From JBKHBT01 sp046542255 (GTDB taxonomy: Bacteria > UBP14 > UBA6098 > JBKHBT01), in the NCBI GenBank assembly GCA_046542255.1, contig JBKHBT010000007.1:1-64000 (forward strand): a stretch of 64,000 bases of DNA. Reading direction: 5' to 3'. Both the position numbers and the translations under genes were made by a program. A model generated the notes under the pieces. It saw only the letters and a program-made list of their open reading frames with translations. It searched no databases and was not told the origin of the DNA. Positions 1 to 9,106 of this stretch are shown in pieces; the first letter of the stretch is position 1, and each line of letters begins with the position of its first letter.

Positions 1-67
1 ACCGCAGGCACGGTTCTGTGAGAGGAAGAAAGTTGAAGCGTATTGGCTCAACTTTTTCTTACTCGAT
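1..67 (+). mobile_element. 3' end of a probable group II intron (domain V 3' half and domain VI)
   Basis: Positions 1-16 read like the 3' half of a group II intron domain V, ending in CACGGTTC, followed by the linker TGTGAGAGG that commonly follows domain V in bacterial introns. Positions 22-63 then fold as a domain VI-like hairpin (AAAGTTGA near 30-37 against TCAACTTT at 48-55). An A at 61 lies seven bases from the end of CTCGAT, suitable for the branch-point A, and the element would end in AT at 67, fitting the AY 3' rule. Only the 3' tail is visible; the reverse transcriptase ORF would lie left of the window. It is antisense to prfA and overlaps the last codons of that gene. The match is from memory of the consensus, not from a search. 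Confidence 0.5.
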
Positions 68-1148
68 TATTACTAAGTGTTTTTAGAAATTTTTGAATGT
101 CGGCATTGACAAGGGCATCGTGAAGGTCTTCTACATCGCCGTCCAGAAGCTCGGTAAGATTATAAGCGGTGAAATTTATTCTGTGGTCTGTAATTCTATT
201 TTGCGGAAAATTGTATGTCCTGATCTTTTCCGAACGATCTCCGCTTCTGACTTGATTGCGCCGGGATGATGAGAGTTCTTTTTGTTTTTCCTCTTCAATT
301 TTTTGATTCAGCCTTGCTCTCAGAACCCGCATTGCCTTATCGCGATTTTTATGCTGAGATTTTTCATCCTGGCATGTAGCAATTATCCCAGTAGGCAAAT
401 GGACTATGCGAACTGCAGAATAAGTCCTATTAACTGATTGACCTCCATGGCCGGATGCAGCATAATAGTCTATTCTTAGCTCATCACTGGAAATCTCGAC
501 ATCTTCTTTTTCGGCTTCTGGCAATACCATAACCGAAGCTGCCGAAGTATGGATCCGCCCCGATGTCTCTGTCTGCGGAACTCTTTGGACGCGGTGCACG
601 CCGCCTTCGTATTGGAAATAATTATATGCATCATCGCCCTCGACAATGAAGATGATCTCTTTGAAACCGCCGAGATTGGTGGCATTCGAAGACATGATCT
701 CGATATTCCAGCCCTTTCTTTCGGCTAATCTCGTGTACATTCTATATAGGTCTCCGGCAAAAAGTCCGGCTTCATCGCCACCAGTTCCAGCCCTAAGTTC
801 AACGATCACATTCTTACCTTCATTTGGATCATCGGCCATAAGGCCTTCGAGAAGCTTCTTTTCGAGAGCATCACATCTTTCTTGAAGGCTTTCCATCTCA
901 GTGCGTGCAATTTCACAAAGCTCAGAATCCTTACTATCTTCGATTATCTTTTCATCTTCTACAATATTTTCGATTACCTTTTCATAGTCATCGAGATATG
1001 GCATAAGCTTTCCAAGCTTAGAATACTCGCGGCCTAATTTGGCCATTTTTTTAGGATTTGTTGAATTTTCTGGGAGCGCCATTTGTTGTTCCAGCTCATG
1101 ATATCGTTCGCGCATCGTAAGAAATTTTTCCAACATATATTTAGACAT
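48..1148 (-). CDS. prfA: Peptide chain release factor 1
   Basis: Class I release factor that recognises UAA and UAG and triggers peptidyl-tRNA hydrolysis on the ribosome. The GGQ motif is at residues 235-237 (SGHGGQSVNRT) and the codon-recognition PxT motif is PQT in RVPQTETSGR near residue 190, which marks RF1 rather than RF2. Length, 366 aa, is normal. The ATG at 1148 overlaps the end of the DUF1385 gene by 8 bp, so the two are co-translated. DUF1385-prfA-prmC is a common bacterial order, but prmC is not seen in the 47 bases left of the stop. The final residues (RVRKS and the stop) appear to be encoded by intron-like sequence, so the native C-terminal end may have been replaced. Confidence 0.97.
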   Translation of the reverse strand: MSKYMLEKFLTMRERYHELEQQMALPENSTNPKKMAKLGREYSKLGKLMPYLDDYEKVIENIVEDEKIIEDSKDSELCEIARTEMESLQERCDALEKKLLEGLMADDPNEGKNVIVELRAGTGGDEAGLFAGDLYRMYTRLAERKGWNIEIMSSNATNLGGFKEIIFIVEGDDAYNYFQYEGGVHRVQRVPQTETSGRIHTSAASVMVLPEAEKEDVEISSDELRIDYYAASGHGGQSVNRTYSAVRIVHLPTGIIATCQDEKSQHKNRDKAMRVLRARLNQKIEEEKQKELSSSRRNQVRSGDRSEKIRTYNFPQNRITDHRINFTAYNLTELLDGDVEDLHDALVNADIQKFLKTLSNNRVRKS

Positions 1149-2052
1149 CTTTTAATGACTCCTTCAAGGCTCTGATTGCAACTTCGATCTGGCTATCATC
1201 CGGTTCTTTGGTCGTAATCTTTTGAAGCCATAGGCCCGGAAGCACAAATATCTTAAACAATGGGATTTTTTGTGATAATTTGGCGGACAGCTTCAATATC
1301 TCATAGGCGACTCCAGCCATTACTGGCCATAGGGCAAGGTGATATGCAAATCTTCCAAAAGATTGTGGCAAAAAACCAAATGCTGTATAAAATAATGCAT
1401 CGATTATTGCAAAAAATAAAATCGATGCAAGAGCTACAATGAGAAGAAAACTGGTTCCGCATCTGGGATGCAAAGTAGTATATTTTTTTACATTAGAAAT
1501 GGTAAGCTCCTCGCCGCTTTCAAATGCGAAAATCGACTTGTGCTCCGCACCATGGTATTCAAAAAGCCTTTTAACATCTTTCATAAAGGAAATTGCAATA
1601 AGATAAATCAAGAAAAGTACGAGCCTTATGCCACCGGCGACAGCATTAAAAACAATAGGTTTTTCTTTGAAGCCGGCAAGCTCAGAAAGGAAAAGAGGAA
1701 GATAGGCAAAAAGCCCAATAGCAACAGCAAAAGCAATAAGCATAGTAAGCCAATCTCCAATCTTTGACTTTTTCTTATTTTTCTCGGCTTCTTCGGGGAA
1801 AGCCACATCGGCAGACCAGTTGAGAGTAGAAATTCCGATAGATAGCATTTCTATAAGGCTGGCAGCACCTCTTATAATTGGTATTCCCAGAAATTTATGC
1901 CGTTTAGTAACAGGTACGAAGATTTTATTCTGCACTTCGATTTCGCCATCCGGCCTTCGTACCGCTGTTGCGATTCTTTTCGGAGAACGCATCATAACGC
2001 CTTCGATAACCGCTTGTCCGCCTACATCGATTTTCTTTTCTTTATCAGTCAT
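1141..2052 (-). CDS. DUF1385 (YqhQ-like) membrane protein
   Basis: Member of the DUF1385 family, related to Bacillus YqhQ; the biochemical role is not established. The family N-terminal signature GGQAVIEGVMMRSP is present, as are the central FEYHGAEHKSIFAFE and LHPRCGTSFLL blocks, whose His, Glu and Cys residues are conserved in the family. Several hydrophobic stretches (about residues 100-125, 135-160, 200-235) suggest a polytopic inner-membrane protein. Length, 303 aa, is typical. An AAGGAA ribosome site precedes the ATG. It is the upstream partner of prfA in an overlapping two-gene operon, an arrangement seen widely in bacteria. Confidence 0.88.
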   Translation of the reverse strand: MTDKEKKIDVGGQAVIEGVMMRSPKRIATAVRRPDGEIEVQNKIFVPVTKRHKFLGIPIIRGAASLIEMLSIGISTLNWSADVAFPEEAEKNKKKSKIGDWLTMLIAFAVAIGLFAYLPLFLSELAGFKEKPIVFNAVAGGIRLVLFLIYLIAISFMKDVKRLFEYHGAEHKSIFAFESGEELTISNVKKYTTLHPRCGTSFLLIVALASILFFAIIDALFYTAFGFLPQSFGRFAYHLALWPVMAGVAYEILKLSAKLSQKIPLFKIFVLPGLWLQKITTKEPDDSQIEVAIRALKESLKDV

Positions 2053-2170
2053 AGCTATTCCTTTTTCAAGTCAAAAGCTATAATAAATGTGCTAATAGGC
2101 TTTTGGTCAATACCTTTATTTATTAGCCAGTACAGCAAAGAGAGAAAATTAAAATTAAAATGAAAAATTC

Positions 2171-2199
2171 TTGACAGGATTTGTCAGGACATCTATATT
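2171..2199 (+). promoter_or_regulatory. Sigma-70-type promoter upstream of the porU operon
   Basis: TTGACA at 2171-2176, a 17-bp spacer, then TATATT at 2194-2199. The -35 box is perfect and the -10 box matches 5 of 6. Transcription would begin near 2206 and leave a leader of roughly 265 nt before the C25 peptidase start at 2473, with two hairpins and a tiny ORF on the way. Confidence 0.6.
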
Positions 2200-2260
2200 G
2201 CCATTGAGACAGGTTGATGGGTGCGATAGACTAGATCGAACCATCTCGATCGGAAAAGCA

Positions 2261-2365
2261 GTGAAAACTTATATTATGTCTTTATTGCTTTTTCTATTGG
2301 CGATGGTTCTTTTTAGCTGTGATGGTAAATACTCCGGGGGCTTGAGGGCCGATGAATATGTTTAA
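2261..2365 (+). CDS. Possible 34-aa lipoprotein
   Basis: A short frame starting with GTG at 2261 (or ATG at 2276). It encodes a convincing lipoprotein signal: a Lys after the start, a run of Leu and Phe, then the lipobox LFSC, followed by only about 14 residues (DGKYSGGLRADEYV). It sits directly downstream of a strong promoter. The ribosome site is weak. It could be a genuine small lipoprotein, a leader peptide, or the remnant of a larger lipoprotein gene. I recognise no family. Confidence 0.3.
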   Translation: MKTYIMSLLLFLLAMVLFSCDGKYSGGLRADEYV

Positions 2366-2472
2366 AGGCAATTCATCGGTAAATAGGTGCAATATGAAAA
2401 GGGGAGTTTATGCTCCCTTTGATAATTTATAAAAAAAGCGCCTATGAAGGCTTGCCTGGCTATGGAGGGGCG

Positions 2473-5400
2473 ATGAAATTGAAGAGATATTTAAATATCC
2501 TAATACTGCTAGCCATACCTATTGCAATCTTTGCAAAAATCGATATCAATTATTTACGAAATGGTGCAGAGATTGTTTATGAGCCAGAAGAACTACAAAT
2601 CGATACAGTTGAATATGATGGAAAGGCTTATGCTGATATCTTTGCTGATAAAGTAAAGGTATATCCATATGAAAATGATGGCCAACCGGCAATATATTCC
2701 AGGTTTATTAAACTTGGAATACCTCATGATTCTAATTTCGACTATGAAATAATCGATATCGACTATCAAACCATCGATGGCATCGATATAGCACCAATTG
2801 TTCCGCTGGTTAATACAGAGTACGAGAGCAAAGCGACTGATTTGGGCCCGATATACGATATGGATCAGTTCATTCCAGATAGTTGGACGATTTTGGATGA
2901 TTTTTCCAATATACGCGGTTTGAGGATTGCAAAATTGGCTATTCCGCTTTTCCGTTATAATCCGGCAAATTCACAAGCCGAGATATTGAAGAAAATAAGG
3001 ATTAGAATCGCCTATGAAAGAGACCTAAGCACTAATAATAAAGGACATATAGATAGGCACTTCGATAAAATTATTAAGCATAGTATAATAAACTACGAAG
3101 AATCAAAACAATATATTGAAAACAGAAACTTTTCTGAAAAGAATATCGAGGATGAAGTATTCAATGATAATCTCGATTGGTGGCGGATTAGATTCAAAAG
3201 TACAGGGCTTTACAGAGTCGGTTTTGACCAATTAGTCGACAATGGTATAATAGATACAGAGACGCCTGAGAATCATATACATTTCTTTTCCGCTTTACCA
3301 GAAATGTTGCCTTCTGACCCGGATATTCCATTGCCGGATATGATAAATATCGGCGCATATCTCGAGGATAACGGAGACGGTGTATTTGGTTCTGGAGACT
3401 TTTTTGTATTGCCAGCATTTGGTGCCAGGGGTACAATTCTCGACAGTAACCATGATTTCACAGGCTATTACAATTTATACGATACCTTAAATACAATCTG
3501 GATAGGTATTGGAAACGATGAAACAATACACAAAAGAGCGGACATTATTGATATCGAAGCAATTGAATATTTGGAGCATAATTATGGATGGGTATATTCA
3601 TTTAGGAAAGAAAACAATAAAGTAATATATACCAATGCTGGATATGAGATTTGGTATTGGGATGATTATGATAGGTTTTCAGTATATATTACAGACCCTT
3701 CCAGAATTTCGGATGAAAAATTGCCGAATCTATACATGAGGTTTGATCCATCACCACCGTCATTTACACTGGATGATGAAGTACTTACAATAGACACGGA
3801 TAACTATCTTTCTAATCCCAATCGCTCAGTTTTCAGCGGAAATTTATCAGGAATAAGTAATACAATCGAAGGCAGTTATCCTGCCGAAGAAGAATTCAAG
3901 GCCTATGAATACGCCTATTGTATCAAATTGATGCCCAAGAATGATGCCTTGAGATTCGCAGCTTTTTCAGACTCTTTGTCGGAAACTTACGGTGCCTATA
4001 AATACAGGCTTCAAGGCTTCGATGGAAAGCCATATGTATTCGATATAACCGATTTCCGAAGTAATCGAATGATGTTTGTATCTGAAGATGCAGATGGTTA
4101 CTATTTTACCGATAGCCTCGAGAATCGAGAATATCTTGTATATATGCCCGAAGCTCTTCTGGAATTCGGAGATGATTTTCATCATGAAACAGAATTTGCA
4201 CTCCGTGATAATTCGCGAGGCGCAAATCTGATAATTATTACGCCAGATCATTTTGACCTTTCTGAATTTGCAAGCCATAGAGCAGACTATAATGATATAG
4301 AAATTGAAACAGTCCATTTGGATGATATATTCCGCGAGTTCGGATACGGAAATCCTGACCCGACAGCAATTCGGGAGTTTCTGAGATATGCTTTTTATAA
4401 TTGGGCAATAGCTCCATCATATGCAATAACAATCGGGGATGGCCATTTCGATGTTTTCCATAAACTTACATCGAAAGAAATCCAATTCCCTGTTCCGCTT
4501 TCAGCTCAGTATAAAACAGATGATTATTTTGGCACTTTTGCTGATAGAGAAAGCCAAATTATGGTGGCAAGATGGCCGGTGAATTCGCAAAGGGAAATCG
4601 ATATAATTACCGACAAGATTATTGAATATGAATCTGGCGAACATTTCGGATTCTGGCAGAGAAAAATAGTTACTACATCGGATGATGAGTATGGCTACAA
4701 TAATGGACAGCTCACTTATGAAAGATTTCGCCACATAGGTAATCAATCCAATCTTTGGGAAGAGCATATTCCAAAATCATACGACCCTAATCCCATATTT
4801 TCTATGGAATACCCGATGGATGTTTATAAAAATCGTCCGGGAGCGGCCCGTGAGCTTGTCGATAAATTCAATGAAGGCGCATTGGTTTTGAACTATTCAG
4901 GACATGGCAGCGCAATAAGATGGGCTCATGAAACTGTATTCAAGCTTGAAAGAGACATTCCCAGATTGGCTAATGGCAATAAACTTCCATTTGTGTCATC
5001 ATTTTCATGCTTTGTATCTAAATACTATTTAGACTGGACAGAATGTATAGGCGAGGAGCTTTTACGCAAAAAGGATGCCGGTTCCATAGCAACGCTGGCT
5101 TCGACATCTGGTTCCTTAGGAGGCAATAATAGAATTTTCAACAAGGCCCTTTTCGAAAATCTTCTCAAAATCGGTGATATGACTTTTGGCCAGGCATCTT
5201 ATATATCAAAAGCTGGCCAATATCCCCATCATGATAGTCAGTATATGCTTTTCGGCGATCCATCGATGAAACTGATTTATCCCAAATTCCAGATTGCCAT
5301 GAACCTGCCAGATACATTTAAAAGCGGTCAATTATTTCAAATTGATGGCAGGATAGTTGATGATGGATTAAATACTGTTAGCGGTTTCAATGGCAAAGTA

Positions 5401-6312
5401 AGAATCAAGGCAAGAGATTCCGACTTTATGAAAAATTACGTGACGGACCATCCTCTTGGCGATCTCCAATCAGTGGATTATTGGCAGCCGGGAAAAAAGA
5501 TTTTCGATGGTGAAGCAACAGTCGTAAATGGCATCTTCGAAATCGATTTTATTATACCAAATAGCATAACCGATAGCACCTTCAGTGGGAATATACTTGC
5601 ATTTGGCTATTCACAGAGCGATATTGCAGCAGGATTTGCAGATTCGATTGCCGTTTTTAGAGGAAATGAGGACACAACAGATCAAAAAGGTCCCGATATT
5701 CAGGTGTACTTCAATTCATTAGATAGTGATTTTGATAGGATATGCAAAAACACTAATATCTTTATCGAAATTTCCGACTCTAATGGCATAGATATTACAG
5801 GAACCGCCGGAAGAAAAATTGTCTTGATTATGGATCATGACAATCTCACTCAAGTCGATATTACATCTCAATTTGTTTATGATGAAGGTTCCTATTCCAG
5901 TGGCAGTATAGAGTATGTCCTCGATGACCTGGATTTTGGAGAACATACGTTAACTGTAATCGCCTCTGATAATCTTGGAAATAGCTCGAGCCACGAAACC
6001 AATTTTGAAGTCTCGGATTGTGAGGATGGATTGTATGAAATCATTCCATATCCTTCGCCTTTCGAAGATGATTGCCATTTGACTTTCGAACTTAGTACCG
6101 AGGCAGACATCGCTTTAACGATATATACTCAGTCTGGAAGAAAGCTTCGAACGATTAATACTTTCATAGAAGGGCCATTTGATAGAATCTACTGGAATGG
6201 ATGCGATAATAATGGAAACAAAGTTGGAAATGGTGTTTACATATACCATATCGAAGCACAATTCGAAAATACAACAGAAACATACACTGGCAAGATTGCC
6301 AAATTAAAATAA
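2473..6312 (+). CDS. porU: C25 (gingipain-family) peptidase, PorU-like type IX secretion sortase
   Basis: Large exported cysteine peptidase of clan CD. The ATG at 2473 is chosen over the longer frame because GGAGGGG lies at 2464-2470 and the product then begins with a normal signal peptide (MKLKRYLNILILLAIP, cut near IFA). The C25 catalytic pair is visible as His811 in NYSGHGSAIRW and Cys846 in SSFSCFVSKYY. The C-terminal 80 residues form a FlgD-like Ig fold (PYPSPFEDDCHLTFEL; NGNKVGNGVYIYHI) used as a type IX anchor. About 1,279 aa, close to PorU. In Porphyromonas and Flavobacterium, PorU removes the C-terminal signal from cargo and attaches it to LPS, and porU is next to porV as here. The PorU call rests on this context; a secreted gingipain-like protease is the alternative. 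Confidence 0.8.
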   Translation: MKLKRYLNILILLAIPIAIFAKIDINYLRNGAEIVYEPEELQIDTVEYDGKAYADIFADKVKVYPYENDGQPAIYSRFIKLGIPHDSNFDYEIIDIDYQTIDGIDIAPIVPLVNTEYESKATDLGPIYDMDQFIPDSWTILDDFSNIRGLRIAKLAIPLFRYNPANSQAEILKKIRIRIAYERDLSTNNKGHIDRHFDKIIKHSIINYEESKQYIENRNFSEKNIEDEVFNDNLDWWRIRFKSTGLYRVGFDQLVDNGIIDTETPENHIHFFSALPEMLPSDPDIPLPDMINIGAYLEDNGDGVFGSGDFFVLPAFGARGTILDSNHDFTGYYNLYDTLNTIWIGIGNDETIHKRADIIDIEAIEYLEHNYGWVYSFRKENNKVIYTNAGYEIWYWDDYDRFSVYITDPSRISDEKLPNLYMRFDPSPPSFTLDDEVLTIDTDNYLSNPNRSVFSGNLSGISNTIEGSYPAEEEFKAYEYAYCIKLMPKNDALRFAAFSDSLSETYGAYKYRLQGFDGKPYVFDITDFRSNRMMFVSEDADGYYFTDSLENREYLVYMPEALLEFGDDFHHETEFALRDNSRGANLIIITPDHFDLSEFASHRADYNDIEIETVHLDDIFREFGYGNPDPTAIREFLRYAFYNWAIAPSYAITIGDGHFDVFHKLTSKEIQFPVPLSAQYKTDDYFGTFADRESQIMVARWPVNSQREIDIITDKIIEYESGEHFGFWQRKIVTTSDDEYGYNNGQLTYERFRHIGNQSNLWEEHIPKSYDPNPIFSMEYPMDVYKNRPGAARELVDKFNEGALVLNYSGHGSAIRWAHETVFKLERDIPRLANGNKLPFVSSFSCFVSKYYLDWTECIGEELLRKKDAGSIATLASTSGSLGGNNRIFNKALFENLLKIGDMTFGQASYISKAGQYPHHDSQYMLFGDPSMKLIYPKFQIAMNLPDTFKSGQLFQIDGRIVDDGLNTVSGFNGKVRIKARDSDFMKNYVTDHPLGDLQSVDYWQPGKKIFDGEATVVNGIFEIDFIIPNSITDSTFSGNILAFGYSQSDIAAGFADSIAVFRGNEDTTDQKGPDIQVYFNSLDSDFDRICKNTNIFIEISDSNGIDITGTAGRKIVLIMDHDNLTQVDITSQFVYDEGSYSSGSIEYVLDDLDFGEHTLTVIASDNLGNSSSHETNFEVSDCEDGLYEIIPYPSPFEDDCHLTFELSTEADIALTIYTQSGRKLRTINTFIEGPFDRIYWNGCDNNGNKVGNGVYIYHIEAQFENTTETYTGKIAKLK

Positions 6313-6646
6313 ATGTTTAGAAAAAACTCAAGTCCAATAATAAAATATCCGAAATCGCTTATTGTGCAGATTGCATTAACTGCTATATGGGAGGAAATCT
6401 GTCTGTCGATAGAAATTGATGATTGGCAGAATGAAAAAATTAGCGACACTTTTGTATCTTTAATCCATTTTCAGTACAAATATAACTATCAAATTCCGAT
6501 TTGTTTATATTTTTAATTGACCTATGTTTTGATATGCAATATTTTTAATACTTATGTTTATTTTGAAAACAAAATCGAAAGAGAGTAGATTGCTCGATGA
6601 TATCAAATCTAAAAGCATCGAATAATTACTATTTTAGGAGGCTTCT
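6313..6646. other. 334-bp intergenic region between the C25 and PorV-like genes
   Basis: Contains a promoter candidate (6517-6545), a small hairpin TCGATG/CATCGA (6594-6599 with 6616-6621), and the ribosome site AGGAGG before 6647. A 67-codon frame fills 6313-6516 but begins right at the preceding stop, has no ribosome site and resembles nothing, so I do not call it a gene. Confidence 0.5.
6517..6545 (+). promoter_or_regulatory. Promoter candidate for the PorV-like gene
   Basis: TTGACC at 6517-6522, a 17-bp spacer, TATTTT at 6540-6545, in very AT-rich DNA. It would transcribe the PorV-like gene, the M6 protease and the two DUF5683-like genes independently of the upstream C25 gene. Confidence 0.4.
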
Positions 6647-9106
6647 ATGAAGAAATATACTATACTGATGATGATATTTCTAATTGCATTTAGCTCGATA
6701 TTTGCTGCTCGCGACCGTGGCGCTGTACTTTTTCTGATGATTGGCCCGGGCGCGAGAGCCACCGGCATGGGTGAAGCATTTGTCTCTGTTGCCGATGACC
6801 CAACCGCTACATATTGGAATCCTGCCGGACTGGGATTATATCCTTTGTCCAGCGAATGGAAAAGCTATGAAATATCAACCGATGATGAGATTGTCGCTGC
6901 CGCCGCTGTTTTGCCATCTAATGTCAAAATTGGAAGTAAAAAGCCACAAATATGGGCAGCCACAAAAGATGAACTTTGGCGGCTCAAAGGTAATGACTGG
7001 ATCGACTATGAGATTTATATTACAGCTCCTGAAGAAAGACTCTCGGATATACTCAGGTCTTATATCTCAAAAACACTGGCAAATGATGAAGAAGCCTTTC
7101 AAGCTTTAGTTGATAAAGTCATAAAATATAATGACCTTGAAATAGAGCAGGGCGCATATTTACTACCGGATCTGGAAATTCGAATACCCTTTAGATTCTT
7201 CTTCAATAGTAGAATAACAACAATGCAAGGAACAAGCGATGAGCTTCTTATCGGAACCGAAAATGGCCTTTACTCCCGCGAAGACGATAGATGGAAGAAG
7301 TATGAAACCAGCAATACTCCAGGCGATAAAGAAATTACATGCATTGAAATCGATGAGCAAAATAACTTCGCTATAGGCACCAATGACGGACTTTTTATCA
7401 ATAAATTTGGCAAATGGATCAAATACAATACCAGCCTGGGGCTTCCTTCTAATAAAATTCAATCGATTTACATGGATAATGTCAATAGGATTTGGGTTGG
7501 TACAGAAATTGGTGCTGCAAAGTTAGGTACTACAAAATTTGAAAAGACATATGATATGGAATTACCCACTGATTCGGTTATGACATGGGAGAAAATTGCT
7601 AAGGATTACTTCGATATATCATCAGAGCCTAAGTTGGACTACTTCGTTTCTGCTCTGAGAGTTTCTAATGATGCTATTTCAGAGTCACAGAAGCCAAGAA
7701 AAAGAATAACGGTAGATTACGATCCTATATTCGAATCATCTGTAACTGCTATTTATCCTGATAAAAATGGTATCTGGTTCGGTACAGAATTGGGCGTAAA
7801 ATACTTTGATGGAACTAAATGGAAAAAATTTGGATGGGAAAAAACAGTTATAGAAAAAGAGCAGAGCTACCTTGAGTATGTAAATAGAAACTGGCCAGAA
7901 CTAAATAACGATGATGCTGAAGATTTAGCAGAAAGAATAAGAAGATTCAATCTTAGCAATTCAATAACTATAGATGCCGATGCCATTATCGAAGTTCCAG
8001 ATAATCCAGCGAGCGGGCGCATTGAAACCATAACAATGTCCCCCGAAGGCGAGATTTTTGTCGCAACAGAATATGGCCTTTTAATCTATAATGACAATAA
8101 GCAAGCCTTCTCATTCTACGGCCAGCAAGGAATGGAAAATAAAAAAGTCAGCCAAATCGTCAATATGAAAGACAAATATGTTTTCAATACCGGCGAAGAA
8201 ATCAACTGGTATGCTCGCGGAGAAAGAGGCATCACTCTCATGCATGTTCGATGGTTACCACAACTTGCATCTGATATGTATTATGAATATCTATCGGGTA
8301 CTTATTATATCGAAGGTTGGGGTACTGTCGGTGGTAGTTTCACCTTCATGTATATGGGCGAAAGTGAATATCGTTCTGAATCCGGTGAATTGCTTGGTAC
8401 ATTTAACTCATATGAAATGGCTTTAGGACTATCCTATGGAACTACTATCTTGCCAAACTTTGCAGGTGGACTGAATTTCAAACTCGTCCACTCGTCACTG
8501 GCACAGGGTGTTAGAGTCGGAAATGAGCTAAAAGACGGAACAGCGACTACTTTTGCTGTTGATCTTGGCCTTTCTTATCAAACACCGGTGGAAGGCCTCC
8601 ATCTGGGGCTAAATGTCCAGAATTTTGGCCCTGATGTTGTCTATATCGATGAAGCTCAAAGTGATCCATTGCCGAGAAATCTTAAACTTGGTATGTCTTA
8701 TAATGTTTTCGAGAATGAATTCAATAGAGTTCTCTTCTCGGCTGACATTAATAAGGGCATCATTTCCAATTTCCTGGATGAAAATGAACGCGATCCTCTT
8801 TGGATGGAATGGCATGAAGCTGTTAAGAACTTCGGCCTGGAATATACTTATGCCGACTTTATCTCATTCAGAGGTGGTTACATTTTAGATTATGACTATA
8901 TCAGAGACACCTATAGCGGAGGGGATGAAGAAAACGAGCTTAACAAAAATGACTGGAAAAGCATAAATTACTTCACAATCGGAGTCGGAGTAGAATACGA
9001 TACTTATTCATTCGATTTTGGATATATTCCAGAACAGAAGTCAGATGGTGAAAGTACATTGCCATTGTCTAATATTATGCGTTTTTCACTAACTGCGTCA
9101 TTTTAA
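6647..9106 (+). CDS. porV: PorV-like type IX outer-membrane protein with inserted beta-propeller
   Basis: Outer-membrane barrel of the PorV/PorQ family. PorV brings cargo from the translocon to PorU for processing. After a signal peptide (MKKYTILMMIFLIAF..., cut near residue 21) comes the family N-terminal block GPGARATGMGEAFVSVADD and TATYWNPAGL. About residues 75-520 are then an insertion with propeller-type blades, for example IWVGTEIGAAKLG, GIWFGTELGVKYFDG and EIFVATEYGLLIY, as in sensor two-component propellers. From about 526 the barrel resumes (amphipathic strands to the final FSLTASF). The total, 819 aa, is about twice a usual PorV. It follows the porU-like gene and overlaps the M6 protease gene by 1 bp. 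The family is clear; the function of the insertion is unknown. Confidence 0.8.
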   Translation: MKKYTILMMIFLIAFSSIFAARDRGAVLFLMIGPGARATGMGEAFVSVADDPTATYWNPAGLGLYPLSSEWKSYEISTDDEIVAAAAVLPSNVKIGSKKPQIWAATKDELWRLKGNDWIDYEIYITAPEERLSDILRSYISKTLANDEEAFQALVDKVIKYNDLEIEQGAYLLPDLEIRIPFRFFFNSRITTMQGTSDELLIGTENGLYSREDDRWKKYETSNTPGDKEITCIEIDEQNNFAIGTNDGLFINKFGKWIKYNTSLGLPSNKIQSIYMDNVNRIWVGTEIGAAKLGTTKFEKTYDMELPTDSVMTWEKIAKDYFDISSEPKLDYFVSALRVSNDAISESQKPRKRITVDYDPIFESSVTAIYPDKNGIWFGTELGVKYFDGTKWKKFGWEKTVIEKEQSYLEYVNRNWPELNNDDAEDLAERIRRFNLSNSITIDADAIIEVPDNPASGRIETITMSPEGEIFVATEYGLLIYNDNKQAFSFYGQQGMENKKVSQIVNMKDKYVFNTGEEINWYARGERGITLMHVRWLPQLASDMYYEYLSGTYYIEGWGTVGGSFTFMYMGESEYRSESGELLGTFNSYEMALGLSYGTTILPNFAGGLNFKLVHSSLAQGVRVGNELKDGTATTFAVDLGLSYQTPVEGLHLGLNVQNFGPDVVYIDEAQSDPLPRNLKLGMSYNVFENEFNRVLFSADINKGIISNFLDENERDPLWMEWHEAVKNFGLEYTYADFISFRGGYILDYDYIRDTYSGGDEENELNKNDWKSINYFTIGVGVEYDTYSFDFGYIPEQKSDGESTLPLSNIMRFSLTASF

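Larger units (their letters stand above)
2053..2472. other. 420-bp divergent intergenic region
   Basis: Separates the minus-strand DUF1385 gene from the plus-strand secretion operon. It holds a strong sigma-70-type promoter (2171-2199), a possible tiny lipoprotein gene (2261-2365), a hairpin CCGATGAAT/ATTCATCGG (2349-2357 with 2371-2379), and a second hairpin AAAGGGGAG/CTCCCTTT (2398-2406 with 2413-2420, one bulged G). The second hairpin is followed only by a broken T stretch, so a terminator or attenuator is possible but unproven. The GGAGGGG ribosome site of the C25 gene lies at 2464-2470. No tRNA or known riboswitch was recognised. Confidence 0.5.

Noticed and set aside
2204..2260. Structured leader between the porU promoter and the tiny lipoprotein as a known riboswitch
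   Set aside because: A local GATGG/CCATC pairing exists, but I could not match it to c-di-GMP, THF, preQ1 or SAM riboswitch cores.
6313..6516. 67-codon frame after the C25 gene
   Set aside because: Starts at the base after the preceding stop, no ribosome site, no signal or motif.
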